Below are positions 61,846 through 64,000 of a stretch of 64,000 nucleotides of DNA, piece after piece. The position numbers and the translations under genes were made by a program. Location: the NCBI RefSeq assembly GCF_002924365.1, contig NZ_PQWB01000011.1, positions 1 through 64,000 of the forward strand, given 5' to 3'. This DNA is from Chromobacterium alticapitis (GTDB lineage: Bacteria; Pseudomonadota; Gammaproteobacteria; Burkholderiales; Chromobacteriaceae). Position 1 is the stretch's first letter. Every line of letters starts with the position of its first letter. The notes under the pieces were generated by a model. It saw nothing but the letters and a program-made list of their open reading frames with translations, was not told where the DNA came from and made no database searches.

Positions 61846-64000
61846 ATGGCTGAATCCGACAAGGCGGGGTGGTGGTCGTGGGGGCAGCAGTGGATGGACT
61901 ACTGGGCGGACGCCGCCCAGCGCGGGCTGTTGTTCTGCGATGTGCTGCGCGAGCGCGGCGATACCTATCTGGAGCACGCCGCATCCGGCAATCCGCCGGT
62001 GCTGGTGTTTGATTACGACATCATCATGGATGGCCGCGAATTGCCGCAGCCAGTCAATTACGCGCTGGCGGCGATCCGTCCGCCGGCCAACTCGCCGCCC
62101 ACGGACCCGGAGCTGCGGCCCTTCGTGGTGATAGACCCGCGGGCCGGCCACGGTCCCGGCATCGGCGGCTTCAAGATGGACAGCGAGATCGGCATTGCCT
62201 TGCGCCAGGGCCATCCCTGTTACTTCGTGATGTTCTTTCCGGTGCCGGAGCCGGAGCAAACCATAGAGTGCGTGTGGCGGGCGGAGAGGGCCTTCCTGCG
62301 CAAGGTGCGCGAACTGCATGCGGGCAATGCCGGCAAGCCCTTTGTCATCGGCAACTGCCAGGGCGGCTGGGCCCTGGCCATGGTGGCGGCGTCGGCGCCG
62401 GAGGATGTCGGCCCCATTCTGCTCGCCGGCTCGCCCCTGTCCTACTGGGCCGGCGTGGCCGGCAAGAACCCGATGCGCTACCAGGGCGGCCTGCTGGGCG
62501 GCACCTGGCTGGCCTCGCTGACCGGCGATCTCGGCCATGGCCAGTTCGACGGCGCGCACCTGGTTTCCAACTTCGAGCAGCTGGACCCAGCCAACACGTA
62601 TTGGAAAAAGGGCTACCACCTGTACGCCAATGTAGACCAGGAGCGCGGGCGCTTTCTGGAGTTCGAGCGCTGGTGGGGCGGCCATTACTTGCTGAACAAA
62701 GAGGAGATGGAGTGGATCAGCCAGAACCTGTTCGTCGGCAACCGGCTGAGCCGCAGCGAGGTGTATCTGGACGATGGCGCGGTGCGCATAGACCTCAGGC
62801 AAATCCGTTCGCCCATCATCGTGTTCGCGTCCTGGGGCGACAACATCACGCCGCCGCAGCAGGCGCTGTACTGGATCGCCGACCTCTACAACAACGTGGA
62901 GGACATCCGCAGCAACGAGCAGACCATAGTCTATTGCCTGCATGAGCAGATCGGCCACCTCGGCATCTTTGTCTCCGCCGGCGTCGCCAACAAGGAGCAC
63001 AGCGAGCTGGCCAGCGCGCTGGACTTGATAGACGTGCTGCCGCCCGGACTGTACGAGGCGGTGATCCTGGATACCTATCCGGAAACGCCGGGCCTGCAAT
63101 ATCTGCAAGGCCGCTACGTCATCCGTTTTGAGCCGCGCGAGCTTGACGACATCCTGGCGCTGGGCGATGGCCGCGACGGCGAACGCGCCTTCCAGGTGGT
63201 GAAGCGGGTGGCGGAGATGAACCAGCAGCTGTACGACAGCTTCGTTTCGCCGTGGCTGAAGGCCTGCACCACGCCGTGGACGGCGCATTTGCTGCGCGAA
63301 TCCCATCCCTCGCGCGTGGAGCGGCGCTGGTTCTCCAGCCGCAATCCCTGGCTGAGCGGCCTGCCGGAGTGGGCGGCCAAGGCCCGCGAAGCGCGGCGGC
63401 CCGTCGGCGAGGGCAATCTGTTCTGGCAGTGGCAGCAGACGGTGTCCGACTGGACCGCCAGCGTGCTGGACGGCTATCGCAGCCAGCGCGACGCGTTGAA
63501 GGAAATGACCTTCCGCGCGGTTTACGACGCGCCGCTGACCGCGGCCCTGGTGGGCCTGCATCCCAAGCGCACCTTGGTGCGCGGCTATCACGCGGGCTGG
63601 GAGCGCGACGAAATGCTGCGGCTGAAGAAGTTCGAGCTGGAGCAGCATTACTCCGAGGGCGGCGCGGTGGACGGCTTCTTGCGGCTGCTGATCTATGTCG
63701 CGATCGGCAACGGCGTGGTGGACGTGCGGCCGTTCAACGCGATACGGCGCGTGATGCAGGATACCGGCCTGGGCGAAGAGCTGACGCTGGAGGCGTTCAA
63801 GCAGGTGGTGCGGCGCCAGACCTGGCTGGTGCGCAACGACGAGAAGCGGGCGCTGGCCACGGTCAAGGACCTGCTGCCCACCGACCAGCAGCGCGAGATG
63901 GCGCTGGAGCTGGTGATGCTGCTGCTGTCGGCGGCCGGCCCCATCAGCGTGGACAAGCAGCAACGGCTGGGCCGCATGGCGCTGGCCATGGGCGTGTCCG
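61846..64000 (+). CDS. DUF3141 / PHB-synthase-like protein, cut by the window edge
   Basis: An open frame of 718 codons that continues past the right edge. It reads as DUF3141: WGQQWMDYWADAAQRGLLF at the N-terminus, then FVVIDPRAGHGPGIGGFKMDSEIG and HPCYFVMFFPVPEPEQT in the middle, and an alpha/beta-hydrolase elbow VIGNCQGGWALAMVA (C in the nucleophile position) near residue 170. Family members are about 750-800 residues and often sit near polyhydroxybutyrate genes. GAGGGAGA precedes ATG 61846. A long reading frame on the opposite strand here is a shadow. Confidence 0.88.
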   Translation, partial: MAESDKAGWWSWGQQWMDYWADAAQRGLLFCDVLRERGDTYLEHAASGNPPVLVFDYDIIMDGRELPQPVNYALAAIRPPANSPPTDPELRPFVVIDPRAGHGPGIGGFKMDSEIGIALRQGHPCYFVMFFPVPEPEQTIECVWRAERAFLRKVRELHAGNAGKPFVIGNCQGGWALAMVAASAPEDVGPILLAGSPLSYWAGVAGKNPMRYQGGLLGGTWLASLTGDLGHGQFDGAHLVSNFEQLDPANTYWKKGYHLYANVDQERGRFLEFERWWGGHYLLNKEEMEWISQNLFVGNRLSRSEVYLDDGAVRIDLRQIRSPIIVFASWGDNITPPQQALYWIADLYNNVEDIRSNEQTIVYCLHEQIGHLGIFVSAGVANKEHSELASALDLIDVLPPGLYEAVILDTYPETPGLQYLQGRYVIRFEPRELDDILALGDGRDGERAFQVVKRVAEMNQQLYDSFVSPWLKACTTPWTAHLLRESHPSRVERRWFSSRNPWLSGLPEWAAKAREARRPVGEGNLFWQWQQTVSDWTASVLDGYRSQRDALKEMTFRAVYDAPLTAALVGLHPKRTLVRGYHAGWERDEMLRLKKFELEQHYSEGGAVDGFLRLLIYVAIGNGVVDVRPFNAIRRVMQDTGLGEELTLEAFKQVVRRQTWLVRNDEKRALATVKDLLPTDQQREMALELVMLLLSAAGPISVDKQQRLGRMALAMGVS

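Noticed and set aside
61810-63963. A 717-codon frame on the minus strand
   Set aside because: It mirrors the plus-strand DUF3141 gene, which has a ribosome site and clear domain matches; the minus frame reads as His/Arg/Gln-rich nonsense.

Overview
The window is about 64 kb of a dense, GC-rich bacterial chromosome with no rRNA, tRNA, CRISPR array, prophage or transposase that I could recognise. Gene content (heptose/Kdo LPS core genes waaC-waaA, OmpR/EnvZ, a TPP-riboswitch thiC, glpK-glpF-glpD, an OprD-type porin beside a sugar ABC transporter and an N-acetylglucosaminidase, many chemotaxis and GGDEF proteins) and the sequence style fit a chitin-using betaproteobacterium of the Chromobacterium / Neisseriales group. 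That assignment is inference, not a search result.

Layout. 0-8.7 kb: quinone oxidoreductase, two small secreted proteins, ompR-envZ, a LysR regulator between two DMT-type transporters, an Ada-like alkyltransferase, DUF1203 and CBS proteins. 8.8-18.3 kb: a secreted protein, waaC-waaA, a 1-kb non-coding AT-rich gap packed with DnaA boxes, then GNAT, LD-carboxypeptidase, an AAC(6')-type acetyltransferase, a CNNM/CorC protein, ung, a rhodanese and a Pcm-like methyltransferase. 18.3-28.8 kb: TPP riboswitch-thiC, DUF2789, GGCT, two tail-to-tail diguanylate cyclases (one globin-coupled), a PtsN-like protein, an AlkX-like glycosylase, and other small enzymes. 28.8-36.2 kb: pyruvate kinase, then glpK-glpF-glpD (glycerol uptake to dihydroxyacetone phosphate), then a 132-bp repeat array abutting a truncated B3/4-domain gene. 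36.4-49.3 kb: two chemoreceptors flank an Lrp regulator/EamA exporter pair and a leftward six-gene locus (porin, binding protein, two permeases, GH3 glycosidase, ATPase) that I read as N-acetylglucosamine-oligosaccharide uptake. 49.4-64 kb: rlhA and a run of small enzymes (three GNAT proteins and others), then a leftward cluster of small exported proteins including a Spy-like one, and a DUF3141 gene running off the right edge.

Most unusual signals: (1) six exact TTATNCACA DnaA boxes within 389 bp of non-coding DNA, arranged as two modules with the same internal spacing (0, +35, +124) offset by 256 bp; (2) three further intergenic loci, each carrying two same-orientation DnaA boxes 29-30 bp apart, one of them with a box in the loop of a 16-bp-stem hairpin; (3) a (CGCCG)4 pentanucleotide tract that decides whether a NUDIX gene stops normally or runs on in frame into a DinB gene; (4) GntR/DasR-like TGGTnT...AGACCA elements upstream of the porin operon; (5) perfect palindromes in front of a chemoreceptor gene, a LysR gene and between pyk and glpK.
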